This document shows, one piece after another, positions 34,613 through 34,721 of a stretch of 34,721 bases of DNA. A program made the translations under genes and the position numbers. The stretch is from assembly GCA_022843175.1 (NCBI GenBank), contig JALHOE010000083.1, positions 1-34,721 on the forward strand, given 5' to 3'. Under the pieces are notes generated by a model. The model saw only the letters and a program-made list of their open reading frames with translations, ran no database searches and was not told where the DNA came from. The stretch is from Deltaproteobacteria bacterium (GTDB lineage Bacteria > Myxococcota_A > Polyangia > Polyangiales > JADJMO01). Position 1 is the first letter of the stretch. Every line of letters starts with the position of its first letter.

Positions 34613-34721
34613 CGCGCCATCCCCTCCGAGCTCGTCGGCGCGGAACGAGGCCCGGGCCGTTCCCGAGCTGGCTAGGCGCTCGCTGACGCGCGCGCCTGCT
34701 CGGATAGCCCCGCCCCGCAGC
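34613..34721. other. right edge, nothing recognised
   Basis: The last 109 bases after the poly-Asn gene hold no start with a convincing ribosome site and no clear hairpin with a T-run. Whether the radical SAM operon continues cannot be seen. Confidence 0.5.

Noticed and set aside
34327-34620. Minus-strand open frame with a long poly-Leu run
   Set aside because: It is the complement of the Asn tract; codon use and the rest of the frame do not look like a protein, and the plus-strand gene is coupled to the radical SAM gene.

Overview
The window is about 34.7 kb of very GC-rich, densely packed chromosome. Its gene content points to a predatory or soil delta-proteobacterium of the Myxococcota (Polyangia-like): membrane-anchored Pkn2-type Ser/Thr kinases, a GAF-adenylate cyclase, an NtrC-type activator, many small lipoproteins, a HEAT-fused nucleotide-carrier-like protein and frequent GTG/TTG starts. 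That assignment is inferred from gene content and codon bias only. I see no tRNA, rRNA, CRISPR array, insertion sequence or phage gene.

Layout. (1) 1-3141, plus strand: the 3' part of a GAF/adenylate cyclase gene, then a membrane Ser/Thr kinase. (2) 3150-17115, minus strand: ten same-strand genes. In transcription order they are an N-terminally truncated kinase, a methyltransferase lacking its SAM-binding core, an outer-membrane barrel, a lipoprotein, a PAP2 phosphatase, a TolC/HlyD/RND efflux pump and two nucleotide-carrier-like membrane proteins. Four related TGTCCGC/GCGGACA elements lie 62-74 bp upstream of four start codons here, which suggests one shared regulator. (3) 17219-21965, plus strand: NtrC-type activator, PAS histidine kinase, membrane Ser/Thr kinase (successive 4-base or 1-base overlaps) and a PEGA-like membrane protein. 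(4) 21955-24494: an EamA exporter divergent from a MocR-type PLP regulator, with inverted repeats between them. (5) 24549-28847: acetyl-CoA carboxylase alpha subunit, a zinc-ribbon protein, two lipoproteins, a small membrane protein and an LPG-synthase-TM protein, closed by a strong hairpin. (6) 28908-31454: an SH3b/lysozyme-like lipoprotein beside two decayed genes (a glycoside-hydrolase C-terminus and a gutted serine hydrolase). (7) 31484-34612: an alkyltransferase-like (PWHR) protein, then a tightly overlapping three-gene unit. That unit is a small PH-like membrane protein, a 617-residue radical SAM/SPASM enzyme with an extra C-terminal domain, and a 152-residue protein ending in 21 consecutive asparagines.

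The best candidates for something undescribed are the radical SAM/poly-Asn unit at the right edge and the repeated cis element that appears to tie together the envelope, efflux and transporter genes on the minus strand. A second theme is three closely related kinases, one of which has lost its membrane sensor and glycine loop, flanking a two-component system.
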